Below are positions 7,539 through 17,949 of a stretch of DNA of 64,000 nt, piece after piece. The notes under the pieces were generated by a model that had not been told where the DNA came from, did not search any database, and saw only the letters and a program-made list of their open reading frames with translations. Made by a program: the position numbers and the translations under genes. Position 1 is the first letter of the stretch. Every line of letters begins with the position of its first letter. Origin of the DNA: Stenotrophomonas maltophilia (GTDB lineage: Bacteria > Pseudomonadota > Gammaproteobacteria > Xanthomonadales > Xanthomonadaceae); assembly GCF_023518235.1 (NCBI RefSeq), contig NZ_CP090423.1, forward strand, positions 682,001-746,000, given 5' to 3'.

Positions 7539-9062
7539 TCAGCTCAGCCATTCCCTGCACGCGCCATCGGCCTGCTCGCCGCAGGCCTGCTGCATCCTCT
7601 GCTGCAGTCGCGCCAGCGTCTGCGCGCCCTGGTGCTTGCTGCTCCAGGTCTTCAGCTGGCCGGCCAGCCGCTCGAAACGCTGCCGCGTGCGCTGGTGGTA
7701 GCCCGACGGCTGGGCGTCCAGTTCGGCGATCAGCGCGGTGGTGGCCTGTTCGATACGCGGTGCATCGTCCGGTGCAAGCTTCAGCAGGCCTTCGACGTAC
7801 AGCACGCCCCACTGCACGCGGGTCGCCGGCCCTTGCGCGCTGTCGTACGCACGCTTCAGCCATTCCAGTGCGGCAGCGTTGTCGCCGCGTTGCTCGGCCA
7901 GTTCGGCCAGTTCGGGCATGTAGTAGTACGGCTGCTCGCTACGCTTGAGCTCGGCCAGCAGCAGTGCCTCGGCGCCGGCATCGTCGCCGACCTGGCGCAG
8001 GGCGTAGACCGCGCTGCTGATCGTGGCCTGCCGCGCATGCGCATCGCTGGCGGCGGCATCGGCGGCAGCCACGCGCTGCTGCACGCGTTCGACCAACGCG
8101 GCCGGCAACGTGCCCTTGGGTTGCGCCTGGCGCGCCAGTGACACTTCTGTCAGCACGCGCGACAGCGCATCGTCGGCGCGGTCACCGCGCTCGGTGTCGG
8201 CACGTTCCAGCGCCACCAGCAGTTGCTGGCCCAATGTGTTGCTGGTGGCAGGGCCGGCACTGGCCTGCTTGACCAGCTGCGCGCCGGCATAGCCGAGCAG
8301 TTCGCGATTGCGACGGACCTCGGTTGGCTGCGCCAGGACCGCCTGCAGCAGTTCGCGCACCTGGGTGGGGGCGGTGCTTGGCTTTTCCGAAGTCGCCAGC
8401 GCCAGCAGCGCGAAACGACGTTGCAGCGCTGCATCCGGTGCCACCCTGGACAGCTGCCGCAGCACGTCGGCGCTGCCGCGCTCGCCGGCCAAGCGGTTGG
8501 CGTCCACTTCCCAGCCGTAGTCGCCCAGCACCTGCCAGTCCTCGGCGGCCAACCTGTCCGGCGTGGCCAGTGCCGTGGCCAGCGTGGCGGCCACCGCGCT
8601 GCGGCGGCTTGCGGCCAGGGTCAGTGCGCGGGTCAGCTCGGCCGCGTCGTTGCCACCGGCCACGCGGGTGATCTCGTTGCGCTTGGGGTCCAGCACGATC
8701 AGGGTCGGATAGCCGCGCACGCCGAAGCGCTCGCCCCAGGCCTGTGCACCTTCCTCGTCACCGTCCAGATAGACGGGTACGAACTTGCCGGTCAGCGCGA
8801 TGAACGCCGGGTCCTTGAACAGGCCGGCCTTGAGCTGGTTGCAGGGCGGGCACCAGACTGCGCCCCAGTACAGCAGCACCGGCTTGCCGCTGTCGGCGGC
8901 CTCGGCGAAGGCATCGTCGACATCGCCCTGGCGCCAGGCGATGGCGTTGGCCGCTGCCGGCTCGGAGGCCTGCACCGCGGCAATGGGCGCCTGCGCCGGG
9001 GAGCAGGCGCTCAGCGCCGTGGCCAGCAACAACAGAGGAAAGGCGGCGCGCATCGGCAGCAT
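7539..9062 (-). CDS. Thioredoxin-domain lipoprotein with long helical C-terminus
   Basis: 507 residues. A lipoprotein signal ends LLLLATALSACS with the lipobox Cys near residue 19. A thioredoxin domain follows with the active site WCPPC (near residue 70) and the cis-Pro motif GYPTLIV. The remaining roughly 350 residues are alpha-helical and resemble TPR-like arrays. It is exported and membrane anchored, so probably a periplasmic thiol-disulfide reductase with a scaffold domain. No obvious operon partner; it reads alone between the sodA promoter and a LysR gene. Function beyond the redox fold is unknown. Confidence 0.78.
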   Translation of the reverse strand: MLPMRAAFPLLLLATALSACSPAQAPIAAVQASEPAAANAIAWRQGDVDDAFAEAADSGKPVLLYWGAVWCPPCNQLKAGLFKDPAFIALTGKFVPVYLDGDEEGAQAWGERFGVRGYPTLIVLDPKRNEITRVAGGNDAAELTRALTLAASRRSAVAATLATALATPDRLAAEDWQVLGDYGWEVDANRLAGERGSADVLRQLSRVAPDAALQRRFALLALATSEKPSTAPTQVRELLQAVLAQPTEVRRNRELLGYAGAQLVKQASAGPATSNTLGQQLLVALERADTERGDRADDALSRVLTEVSLARQAQPKGTLPAALVERVQQRVAAADAAASDAHARQATISSAVYALRQVGDDAGAEALLLAELKRSEQPYYYMPELAELAEQRGDNAAALEWLKRAYDSAQGPATRVQWGVLYVEGLLKLAPDDAPRIEQATTALIAELDAQPSGYHQRTRQRFERLAGQLKTWSSKHQGAQTLARLQQRMQQACGEQADGACREWLS

Positions 9063-9163
9063 CTCGAAGAGGCAGGGTAGGCCGGCATTGTAGGAAGGGT
9101 GATCGGCTGCATTGATTCAGTTTGATCATGAGCAGCAATGAGCAGGGCATATGCGCCCTGCGC

Positions 9164-10072
9164 TCAACCCGGGCGTTGCAGCTCCGCGGCCAGCACGCCG
9201 GCCATCCAGGTCATGAAGGCTTCGACACGGCGGGGCAGGTGGCGGCGCTGCGCATAGACCAGATGGACCGGCATCGGCTCGGCCACGCAGTCGGGCAGCA
9301 CTTCCACCAGGCGTCCAGTGCGCAGTGCATCGCGGGCGCCCAGTTCCGGCACCTGGATGATGCCCAGCCCGGCCAGCGCAGCGGCGCTGTAGCCATCGGC
9401 GCTGTTGACGGTCAGCGCGCCGCGCATCGGCCAGCTCTGGTAACGCTGGCCGTCGAAGTACTCAAAACCCGGCGAGCGCTGGCCGAGAGTGCCGACGTAA
9501 TGCACCAGGTGGTGCTGGTCCAGATCGGCCAGCACCTGCGGTACGCCGTGTGCAGTCAGGTAGCCGGGGCTGGCTGCGTTGACGATGCGCATCTGCCCGA
9601 GCGGACGGGCCACCAGGCTGCTGTCGTCCAGATGGCCCACGCGCAGCACGCAGTCGAAGCCTTCGCGTACCACATCCACACGCCGGTCGGTGGCGCTCAG
9701 TTCCACTTCCAGGCCCGGATGCAGCGCCAGAAAGGCTGGCAGCTGCGGGATCACCACATTGCGGGCCATGCCGCCGGGCATGTCCACCCGCAGGCGCCCA
9801 CTCAGTTCGCTGGGCTGACGCCGGAACAGATTCTGCAGTTCCTCCATGTCGTCCAGCAGATCGTGCGCGCGCTGCTGCAACTGCGCGCCGTCGGCGGTGA
9901 GGTGGACGCGGCGGGTGGTCCGGTGCAGCAGCTGGGTACCCAGGTCGGTTTCCAGTCGGGCGATGGCCTGCGACACGCTGGCCTTGGGCAGGCCGAGGCT
10001 GTCTGCGGCGCGGGTGAACGAGCCCAGCTCGGTAACGCGCAGGAACACGCGCAGGGTGTCGAGGCGGTCCAT
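9164..10072 (-). CDS. LysR-family transcriptional regulator
   Basis: 302 residues: an N-terminal winged HTH (SFTRAADSLGLPKASVSQAIARLE, residues 17-40) and the two-lobe LysR effector domain. It is divergent from a short-chain dehydrogenase, the typical arrangement for a LysR regulator and its target. The ATG at 10072 is used because the family starts close to MDRLDTLRVF; upstream in-frame sequence runs into the operator. Most similar in style to the AaeR/DmlR-like group. Effector unknown. Confidence 0.88.
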   Translation of the reverse strand: MDRLDTLRVFLRVTELGSFTRAADSLGLPKASVSQAIARLETDLGTQLLHRTTRRVHLTADGAQLQQRAHDLLDDMEELQNLFRRQPSELSGRLRVDMPGGMARNVVIPQLPAFLALHPGLEVELSATDRRVDVVREGFDCVLRVGHLDDSSLVARPLGQMRIVNAASPGYLTAHGVPQVLADLDQHHLVHYVGTLGQRSPGFEYFDGQRYQSWPMRGALTVNSADGYSAAALAGLGIIQVPELGARDALRTGRLVEVLPDCVAEPMPVHLVYAQRRHLPRRVEAFMTWMAGVLAAELQRPG

Positions 10073-10076
10073 CAAT

Positions 10077-10095
10077 TGTTCACCTGGGTTGAACA
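10077..10095. promoter_or_regulatory. Palindromic site between LysR gene and SDR
   Basis: TGTTCA-N7-TGAACA is a perfect 6+6 inverted repeat containing a T-N11-A core, as LysR proteins bind. It abuts the LysR start codon, so autorepression and SDR activation are likely. An AT-rich stretch (CAGTAAAATC) follows. Confidence 0.55.
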
Positions 10096-10176
10096 GTAAA
10101 ATCAGGATCGCGCGATTTATGTGCGACGGCAATCCCAATAGTCTGGACGCACCTTCTCCTTACCCGGTGCCTGGCC

Positions 10177-10938
10177 ATGACGTCTTCCTCCCGTGTTGTC
10201 CTCATTACCGGCGGCAGCCGCGGCCTCGGCCGCAACGCCGCCCTCGCGCTGGCCGCCGACGGCGCCGATATCGTGATCACCTACCGCGCCCAGGCCGAGG
10301 CGGCGGCCGAGGTGGTCCAGCAGGTGCAGGCACTGGGCCGTCGCGCGCAGGCGCTGCCGCTGGACGTGGCCGACAGCGCAGTGTTTCCTGACTTCGCAGT
10401 TCGCCTGCGTGACGCACTGCAGGCGTGGGGAGCCGATACGCTGCAGGGGCTGATGAACAATGCCGGCGAGGGCCTGTACGCGCCGATCACAGACACCACC
10501 GAGGCCCAGTTCGACCATGCCGTGGCGGTGCACCTGAAGGGGCCGTACTTCCTGACCCAGGCGCTGTTGCCGTTGATCGCCGATGGCGGCCGCATCCTCA
10601 ACGTATCCAGCGGGCTGGCGCGCTTTTCGCTGCCGGGCAGCTCGGCCTACGCCATGATGAAGGGCGGCATCGAGGTGTTCAGCCGCTACCTGGCCAAGGA
10701 GCTGGGCGCGCGTGGCATCAGCGCCAACACGCTGGCACCGGGTGCCATCGAGACCGACTTCGGCGGTGGCCGGGTGCGCGACGACGCGCAGGTCAATGCG
10801 ATGGTGTCGTCGATCACCGCGCTGGGTCGTGCCGGCCGGCCCGATGACATCGGTCCGGTGGTGGTGGCGCTGTTGTCGCCGTCCACGGGCTGGGTCAACG
10901 GCCAGCGCGTGGAAGCCTCCGGTGGCATGTTTGTCTGA
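10177..10938 (+). CDS. Short-chain dehydrogenase/reductase
   Basis: 253 residues of the classical SDR fold. The cofactor motif TGGSRGLGR is at residues 11-19, NNAG near 92, and a catalytic Ser/Tyr/Lys lies around VSSGLARF and YAMMKGG (the Tyr-x3-Lys pair). It is an NAD(P)-dependent oxidoreductase, probably controlled by the divergent LysR regulator. Substrate not predictable. It converges with the GNAT gene 9 bases downstream. Confidence 0.85.
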   Translation: MTSSSRVVLITGGSRGLGRNAALALAADGADIVITYRAQAEAAAEVVQQVQALGRRAQALPLDVADSAVFPDFAVRLRDALQAWGADTLQGLMNNAGEGLYAPITDTTEAQFDHAVAVHLKGPYFLTQALLPLIADGGRILNVSSGLARFSLPGSSAYAMMKGGIEVFSRYLAKELGARGISANTLAPGAIETDFGGGRVRDDAQVNAMVSSITALGRAGRPDDIGPVVVALLSPSTGWVNGQRVEASGGMFV

Positions 10939-10947
10939 TCGCCGCCG

Positions 10948-11400
10948 TTACCGGGGCGCGGCGTAGCGGAGGGGCTGGTACACCAGCCCGTTGAACTCGC
11001 CGACGTCGCCGTCCAGCACGAAGCCGTAGCGCTGGTAGGTTGGCACCGCGTTGAGCGAGGCGCGAACCGTCAGTACCGGTTCGCGCACCTGCGGCAGTAT
11101 CGCCTCGAACAGCGCGTGGCCGATGCCCTGGCCCTGGCAGTCGGGATCGACGAACAGCATGGCCAGGTGCCGGCCTTCCTTCAGTTCGACCACGCCGACG
11201 ATGCGGTTTTCGTGCTCGGCCACCAGGATGTGGTTGTCGCCGTACAGGCGCGCAGCGAATGCATCGGCGGTCGCGACGCTGCCGAAGGTCGCGATGCCGA
11301 CCTCGCTGACGGAAGGCGCGACGGCGGTGGTGAAGGCGGCCAGGCATACCGCGCTGATCGCGGGCAGATCATCGACGTGGGCGGGGCGGATCCTCGGCAT
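10948..11400 (-). CDS. GNAT-family N-acetyltransferase
   Basis: 150 residues with the GNAT acetyl-CoA motif A (AMLFVDPDCQGQGIGHALFE, near residues 80-99) and the C-terminal TYQRYGFVLDG strand-helix. Cytosolic, monocistronic. The ATG at 11400 gives the usual family length and starts at MPRIRPA; a longer frame exists but has no family similarity. Acceptor substrate unknown. Confidence 0.82.
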   Translation of the reverse strand: MPRIRPAHVDDLPAISAVCLAAFTTAVAPSVSEVGIATFGSVATADAFAARLYGDNHILVAEHENRIVGVVELKEGRHLAMLFVDPDCQGQGIGHALFEAILPQVREPVLTVRASLNAVPTYQRYGFVLDGDVGEFNGLVYQPLRYAAPR

Positions 11401-11466
11401 GCACTGTTCTTCCTGTGGTGGGCGGCGCGTCATCGCCGCCGCAGCCCTGCACGCTAAGCTGTCGCC

Positions 11467-12402
11467 ATGAGTGAATTCAATGCTGCGCACGCGTTGGTGT
11501 TTCCGGGGCAGGGCCTGAGCCTGGGTCTGATGACGCCGGTGGCGGCGCAGGGCTTGGCCGATCCGCATGTGGCACGACGCATTGCGCGGTTGGCCGATGA
11601 CCTCGGCTTTGCCGCGCTGTGGACGCGCGACGTGCCGCTGATGGTGCCGCAGGGGCCGGACGCGACAGCGAGCGCGCTGGACGATCCGTTCCTGTGGCTG
11701 GGCATGCTGGCGGCGGCCACCGAGCATATCGCGGTCGGCAGCGCAGCCATCGTGCTGCCGCTGCGGCAGCCGTTGCAGGTGGCGAAGTCAGCGTTGAGCC
11801 TGGAGCGGATCAGCGACGGGCGCTTCGTGCTGGGGCTGGGCTCGGGCGATCGCCCGGAAGAGTTCGCGGCGTTCGGCGAAGACCTGGAGGGCAGGGGGGC
11901 GACGTTCCGTGAGCGTTGGTCACTGCTGCGCGCGGCGCTGTCCGTCGATGCGGAGGAACGAGCTTCGGTTCGGCAGGCCACCGGTGGTTTCGATGTATTG
12001 CCAGCGCCCACCACGCGCATTCCGATGCTGGTGGTGGGTACCGCGCGGCAGAGCCTGCAGTGGATCGCGCGCGAGGGCGAAGGCTGGGCCACCTACCATC
12101 GCGAAGAGGCGGCGCAGGAAGGCCGCATCGGCTTGTGGCAGCAGGCGCTGGCGCAGCAGGGCGGACCGGCAAAGCCGTTCGTTCAGTCGATGTTGCTGGA
12201 TCTGCAGGCCGACCCGCAGGCGCCGCCCGAGCCGTTGCCGCTGGGGCTGAAGGTCGGCCGCGATGGGCTGCGCGACTACCTGCACCGCGTGCACGCGCAG
12301 GGCGTGGCGCATGTGATGTTCAACCTGGTCGACAACGGGCGGCCGGTGGAGCAGGTGGTGCGCGAGATCGGCGGGCACGTGCTGCCGGATGTGCTTCGGT
12401 AG
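11467..12402 (+). CDS. Luciferase-like flavin-dependent oxidoreductase (LLM class)
   Basis: 311 residues of the bacterial luciferase-like fold: GFAALWTRDVPL near residue 46, AVGSAAIVLPLRQPLQVAKSA near 90 and the glycine-rich GLGSGDRPEEF. It probably uses FMNH2 or F420-like reduced flavin on a small organic substrate. It is divergent from the GNAT gene. Its TAG stop codon (12400-12402) is part of the GTAG head of a repeat that starts at 12399, so the extreme C-terminus may have been reshaped by that repeat. Confidence 0.82.
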   Translation: MSEFNAAHALVFPGQGLSLGLMTPVAAQGLADPHVARRIARLADDLGFAALWTRDVPLMVPQGPDATASALDDPFLWLGMLAAATEHIAVGSAAIVLPLRQPLQVAKSALSLERISDGRFVLGLGSGDRPEEFAAFGEDLEGRGATFRERWSLLRAALSVDAEERASVRQATGGFDVLPAPTTRIPMLVVGTARQSLQWIAREGEGWATYHREEAAQEGRIGLWQQALAQQGGPAKPFVQSMLLDLQADPQAPPEPLPLGLKVGRDGLRDYLHRVHAQGVAHVMFNLVDNGRPVEQVVREIGGHVLPDVLR

Positions 12403-12422
12403 GTGTCCACCTTGGTGGACAC
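12399..12422 (+). repeat. GTAG-headed palindrome at gene end
   Basis: A GTAG head is followed by the 20-bp palindrome GTGTCCACCTTGGTGGACAC. It belongs to the GTAG repeat class with a different stem from the common SMAG core, and supplies the TAG stop of the upstream gene. It probably acts as a terminator. Confidence 0.65.
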
Positions 12423-12448
12423 GGGGTTGCCGTTGCGGCCGATGGCCC

Positions 12449-12484
12449 CTCCGAGCCAGAGCAGTCTGGCAAGGCTCGGCTCTA
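12449..12484 (-). repeat. GTAG-type imperfect stem-loop
   Basis: Read on the minus strand it starts GTAGAGCCGAGCC and closes with GGCTCGG (CCGAGCC at 12451-12457 pairs with GGCTCGG at 12473-12479). This is another subfamily of the GTAG-headed repeats. Confidence 0.55.
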
Positions 12485-12499
12485 CATGGGGCGTGCATC

Positions 12500-12521
12500 T
12501 GCGTATCATTCGCATTTGATG
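12500..12521. promoter_or_regulatory. Candidate Fur box upstream of small membrane protein
   Basis: On the minus strand AAATGCGAATGATAC resembles Fur sites of gamma-proteobacteria, which are rich in NATNAT repeats. It immediately precedes the small membrane gene at the edge of the siderophore locus. Resemblance only. Confidence 0.4.
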
Positions 12522-12526
12522 TCCCG

Positions 12527-12871
12527 ATGCCGGAGCCCCGCGTGACCCAACGTTCCCCCATGCACCCGAGCGGGCGGCTGTTTGCCGCGGTCGCCTTCAT
12601 CGAGGCCATCACTTGGGCCGGCCTGCTGATCGGCATGTGGATGAAGTACGGGCCGATGGCCAACGTGGCGCTGGTGAAGCTGTTCGGCCCGCTGCACGGC
12701 GTGGCCTTCCTGGTGTACGTGGCGGTCACCCTGTTTGCCGCAGTACGCCTGCGCTGGCCGTGGTGGGCAAGTGCGCTGGCGCTGCTGGCAGCGGTTCCGC
12801 CGTTGGTGACGTTGCCGCTGGAGTGGTGGTTCAAGCGCCGCGGCCTGCTGGGTCTGCGTGCAACGCGCTGA
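12527..12871 (+). CDS. Small integral membrane protein, DUF3817-like
   Basis: 114 residues (ATG 12527; GTG 12542 also possible) with three hydrophobic helices: LFAAVAFIEAITWAGLLIGM, LHGVAFLVYVAVTLFAAV and ASALALLAAVPPLVTLPL. It ends in a basic tail. This matches the DUF3817 inner-membrane family of unknown function. Its position behind a Fur-like site and before the siderophore operon suggests iron-linked expression, but a direct role is not shown. Confidence 0.68.
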   Translation: MPEPRVTQRSPMHPSGRLFAAVAFIEAITWAGLLIGMWMKYGPMANVALVKLFGPLHGVAFLVYVAVTLFAAVRLRWPWWASALALLAAVPPLVTLPLEWWFKRRGLLGLRATR

Positions 12872-12907
12872 ACCCGCTGTTGCATGCCCATTCAAGAGAA
12901 TGGGTAT

Positions 12908-12936
12908 CAAATGCAAATACGAGCCGTTATCATTTG
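12908..12936. promoter_or_regulatory. Candidate Fur box / promoter of siderophore operon
   Basis: An AT-rich inverted repeat CAAATG-N17-CATTTG includes AAATGCAAATAC and GTTATCATTT, resembling a degenerate Fur site. It lies about 90 bases upstream of the first gene of the operon. Catecholate siderophore operons are normally Fur-repressed. Confidence 0.45.
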
Positions 12937-13024
12937 AGGGTGGCGTCCGGTCCCGAACGGAACGGATGCCGGGCCGGGCGCAGCTGCGCGTCCGGTGATC
13001 CTTCCCTGTTACGGCTGGTGTTCC

Positions 13025-14221
13025 ATGCACGCACGTCCCGTCGTTCCCGGCTTGCCGGCGCTGGTGTTGGCGGCCCTGATCGGCACCATGGCGATGATGT
13101 CCTTTGTCGCGGTGATCGGGCCGGTGGTCCGCCTGCTCGGGCTGTCCGAATGGCATGCCGGCCTGTCGGTGACGGCTGCCGGCGTGCTGTGGATGCTGGC
13201 CGCACGCCCCTGGGGCCAGCTCAGCGACCGCATCGGTCGCAAGCGCGTGCTGATGCTGGCGATGAGCGCCTACACCGTGGTCTACATCGCGCTGGCGGTG
13301 TTCATCGATGTGGCCCTGCAGACGGTGCCACCGGTGCTGGTCTCGGTGCTGGTGCTGGTCGGCGCGCGCGGCCTGATCGGCCTGTTCTACGCCGCGGTGC
13401 CGCCCACGGCCGCGGCGCTGATCGCTGACAAGGCGCCGACCGGGCAACGTGCCAGGTTCCTGGCCCGGCTGGGCAGCGCCAACGCGCTGGGCATGGTGCT
13501 GGGCCCGGCCGCGGCCGGTTGGCTGGCCTATACCAATCTTTCCCTGGCGCTGTATGTGGCCGCACTGCTGCCGCTGCTGGCGTTGGCCCTGCTGGCCTGG
13601 CGGCTGCCGGCCACCGAACCGGTGGTTGGCGCGTCCGCGCCGCGCCGTCCACCGATGCGCCGCCTCGACCCACGCCTGCGCCTGCCGCAGCTGGCGGCGT
13701 TCATCGCCATGGTCTCGGTGACCATCGCGCAGGTCACGGTCGGCTTCTTCGCCATCGACCGTCTGGGACTTGATGCAGCAGCCGGTGCGCGCATGGCGGG
13801 CATCGCGCTCACCGCAGTCGGCGTCGGCCTGATCCTGGCGCAGGCGCTGGTGATGAAGCTGGACGTGCACCCGCGCCGTTGGATCATCCTGGGCGCGCTG
13901 ATTTCCGGCATCGGTTTCGCCTCGGTGGCGGGCGTGCAGCAGGCCTGGCAGTTGCCGGCGGCCTACGCGCTGGCGGCCTTCGGCATGGGCTTCGTATTCC
14001 CCTCGTTCCAGGCGCTGGCTGCCGATGCGGTGCAGGCACAGGAGCAAGGCGCCGCCGCCGGTACCGTGGCCGCCGCCCAGGGCCTGGGCATGGTGGCCGG
14101 GCCGATGCTCGGCACGCTGTTGTATCGGGGCGGGCCGAGCCTGCCTTACCTGCTGGTGGGCGCGCTGTTGCTGTTGCTGTGTGCGCTGGCCGCAGCGCAT
14201 CGGATGAAGGAGACCGCATGA
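13025..14221 (+). CDS. MFS exporter, probable catecholate siderophore efflux (EntS-like)
   Basis: 398 residues with 12 predicted membrane helices and the MFS loop motif RPWGQLSDRIGRKR near residue 64. It is the first gene of the entC-E-B-ArCP-F-A operon, and its stop overlaps the entC start (ATGA). By analogy with EntS it probably exports the finished dihydroxybenzoyl-serine siderophore across the inner membrane. The MFS family here is broad, so the substrate rests on context. ATG 13025 is preferred over an upstream in-frame start at 12995 because the hydrophobic N-terminus begins right after it. Confidence 0.82.
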   Translation: MHARPVVPGLPALVLAALIGTMAMMSFVAVIGPVVRLLGLSEWHAGLSVTAAGVLWMLAARPWGQLSDRIGRKRVLMLAMSAYTVVYIALAVFIDVALQTVPPVLVSVLVLVGARGLIGLFYAAVPPTAAALIADKAPTGQRARFLARLGSANALGMVLGPAAAGWLAYTNLSLALYVAALLPLLALALLAWRLPATEPVVGASAPRRPPMRRLDPRLRLPQLAAFIAMVSVTIAQVTVGFFAIDRLGLDAAAGARMAGIALTAVGVGLILAQALVMKLDVHPRRWIILGALISGIGFASVAGVQQAWQLPAAYALAAFGMGFVFPSFQALAADAVQAQEQGAAAGTVAAAQGLGMVAGPMLGTLLYRGGPSLPYLLVGALLLLLCALAAAHRMKETA

Positions 14222-15407
14222 ACGATTCCCTGATGCAGGGCGCGTGGCCGGAGGCTGCGCCAGCGCCGCTGGAAACCTCGGACGACGCCTCGTTGTTCCT
14301 GTTGCAGCACGCCGGCCAGCATGTGCATGCGCGTGGTTGCCGCGCGTTACTGCCCGCTGGGGCGCTGGCGACGCTGGCCGAACGTGCCAGCACGTTCTTC
14401 GCGCAACAGCGCGGCGGGCCGGGCCTGCTGGTCGGTGCGGTGCCCTTCGAGCCGCGCGCCGACGATGCGTTGTACCAGCCCGAACGCCTGCTGCCGCCGT
14501 TGCCGTTGCAGCCGCAGGCAGCACCGCCGCTGGACGGTACGCTACGGGCCGAGCCTGCGCCGCAGGTCTACGCGGCGGCCGTGGCGGGCGCGGTGCAGGT
14601 GCTGCGCGCACCGGAACACGATCTGCACAAGGTAGTGCTGGCGCGCAGCCTGCTGGCGCACACCCGCCATGCGCTGTCACCGGAGGTGCTGCTGGCGCGG
14701 CTGGGTGCCGATCCTTCGGTGGCGACCTATGCGGTGCCGCTGCCGGTGGAGCTGGGTCAGGCCCCGGCCTGGCTGGTGGGGGCGACGCCGGAGCTGCTGC
14801 TGCGCAAGCGCAGCACCCAGCTGCTGTCGCATCCGTTGGCCGGTTCGGCGCGACGCAGTGCCGATGCCGCCGAAGACGAGCGCGCGGCACAGGCGCTGCT
14901 GGCCTCGGCCAAGGATCACGACGAGCACCGCCACGTGGTCGAGGCGATTGTCGATGGGTTGGCACCGTACTGCCGCCACATCGACGCGCAACCTCGTCCC
15001 GCACTGCACGCCACGGCCAGCATGTGGCACCTGGGCACCCGCATCCATGCCACGCTGAAGGATCCACAGACCTCGGCCGCCGAGTTGCTGGCACAGCTGC
15101 ATCCCACGCCGGCGGTCTGCGGCACGCCGCGTGCGGCCGCGCTGCAGCGTATCCGCGAACTGGAGCCGGTGCCGCGTGGCTTCTATGCCGGCGCGGTGGG
15201 CTGGTTGGATGCACAAGGCGACGGCGACTGGTACGTGGCGATCCGCTGTGCGCGGCTGCAGGGCACCCAGCTGCGCCTGTACGCCGGTGCCGGCATCGTT
15301 GCCGAGTCGCAGCCGGAGGCCGAAGTGGCCGAAACCGCAGCGAAGTTCGCTGCCCTGTTGAACGCACTGGGCGTGCATGACACAGCGCCCGCGATCGAGC
15401 CCGCCGC

Positions 15408-15411
<4 letters not shown>
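14218..15411 (+). CDS. entC: Isochorismate synthase
   Basis: 397 residues of the chorismate-utilising enzyme family: KVVLARSLL near residue 139, PLAGSARR near 208, [22 protein letters not shown] near 302 and GFYAGAVGW near 322, ending with RLYAGAGIV. It converts chorismate to isochorismate, the first committed step to 2,3-dihydroxybenzoate. It overlaps the exporter upstream and entE downstream by 4 bases each. The isochorismate rather than salicylate outcome is inferred from the adjoining entB and entA. Confidence 0.9.
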
Positions 15412-17059
<1,648 letters not shown>

Positions 17060-17060
<1 letters not shown>

Positions 17061-17692
17061 TGGCGCTGCCCCGTATTACCGATTATCCCCTGCCGACGGC
17101 TGCCGAACTGCCGCCGGCACGCGGCCCGTGGCGCCCGCAGCGTGATCGCATCGCGCTGCTGGTGCATGACATGCAGCGCTACTTCCTGGCTGCGTTCGAC
17201 GCCGGCAACGCGCCGCTGCGGCCGGCGGTGGGCAACATCGCGCGACTGCTGGCCCATTGCCGCGCGTACGCCATTCCCGTGTTCTATACCGCCCAGCACG
17301 GCGACCAGGATCGTCGTGACCGTGGCCTGCAGGCTGACCTGTGGGGCCCGGGCATGCGCCGCAGTGCCGACCACGAGCCGATCATCGAAGCGCTGGCACC
17401 GCAGCCGGGCGAGCATGTGCTGGTCAAGCACCGCTACAGCGCGTTCCAGCGCAGCAACCTGGAAACGATGATGCGGGTTCGTGGCCGCGACCAGCTGCTG
17501 GTGACTGGTGTGTATGCGCACATCGGCTGCACCGCGACGGTGGTGGAGGCCTTCCAGCGCGACATCGAAGCGTTCATTGCCGCCGATGCGGTGGCCGACT
17601 TCTCGCGTGCCGACCACGATCAGGCGCTGCACTGGATCGCGCGCACCAGCGGTGTGCCGATGACCACCGACCAGTTGCTGGAGGTGCTGTGA
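17060..17692 (+). CDS. entB: Isochorismatase (EntB N-terminal domain equivalent)
   Basis: 210 residues: LLVHDMQRYFL near residue 34 (catalytic Asp), VKHRYSAFQRSNLE with the catalytic Lys, and GVYAHIGCTATVVEAFQRDI, all typical of isochorismatase. It hydrolyses isochorismate to 2,3-dihydro-2,3-DHB plus pyruvate. Unlike enterobacterial EntB, it stops before any carrier domain; the carrier is the next, separate gene, overlapping by one base. This split entB is what has been described for the S. maltophilia siderophore cluster. Confidence 0.92.
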
Positions 17693-17949
17693 TGGCGGCC
17701 ACGGGTGAAGCGCTGGACCTGGAGCGCATGCGCGCCGATGTGGCGCGGGTGCTGGAGTGCATGCCGGCCGAGATCGGTGACGACGACAACCTGATGGATC
17801 TGGACCTGGACTCAATGCGCATGCTCGGCCTGGTGCTGGCCTGGAGCAACACCGGCCTGCCGCTGGAGTTCTCACAGCTGGCCGAGCACACCACGCTGCG
17901 CCAGTGGTGGGGTGTGGTGCAGACACTGCAGGCGTCGCAGAACGCATGA
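17692..17949 (+). CDS. Stand-alone aryl carrier protein (split EntB C-terminal domain)
   Basis: 85 residues of a phosphopantetheine carrier domain. The modifiable Ser is in DLDLDSMRML (near residue 43), inside the usual four-helix pattern. It carries DHB from EntE to the condensation domain of EntF. Starts ATG at 17692, overlapping entB, and ends ATGA into entF. In enterobacteria this is fused to isochorismatase; here it is separate (entB prime). A 4-prime-phosphopantetheinyl transferase is needed but none is encoded in this window. Confidence 0.88.
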   Translation: MAATGEALDLERMRADVARVLECMPAEIGDDDNLMDLDLDSMRMLGLVLAWSNTGLPLEFSQLAEHTTLRQWWGVVQTLQASQNA

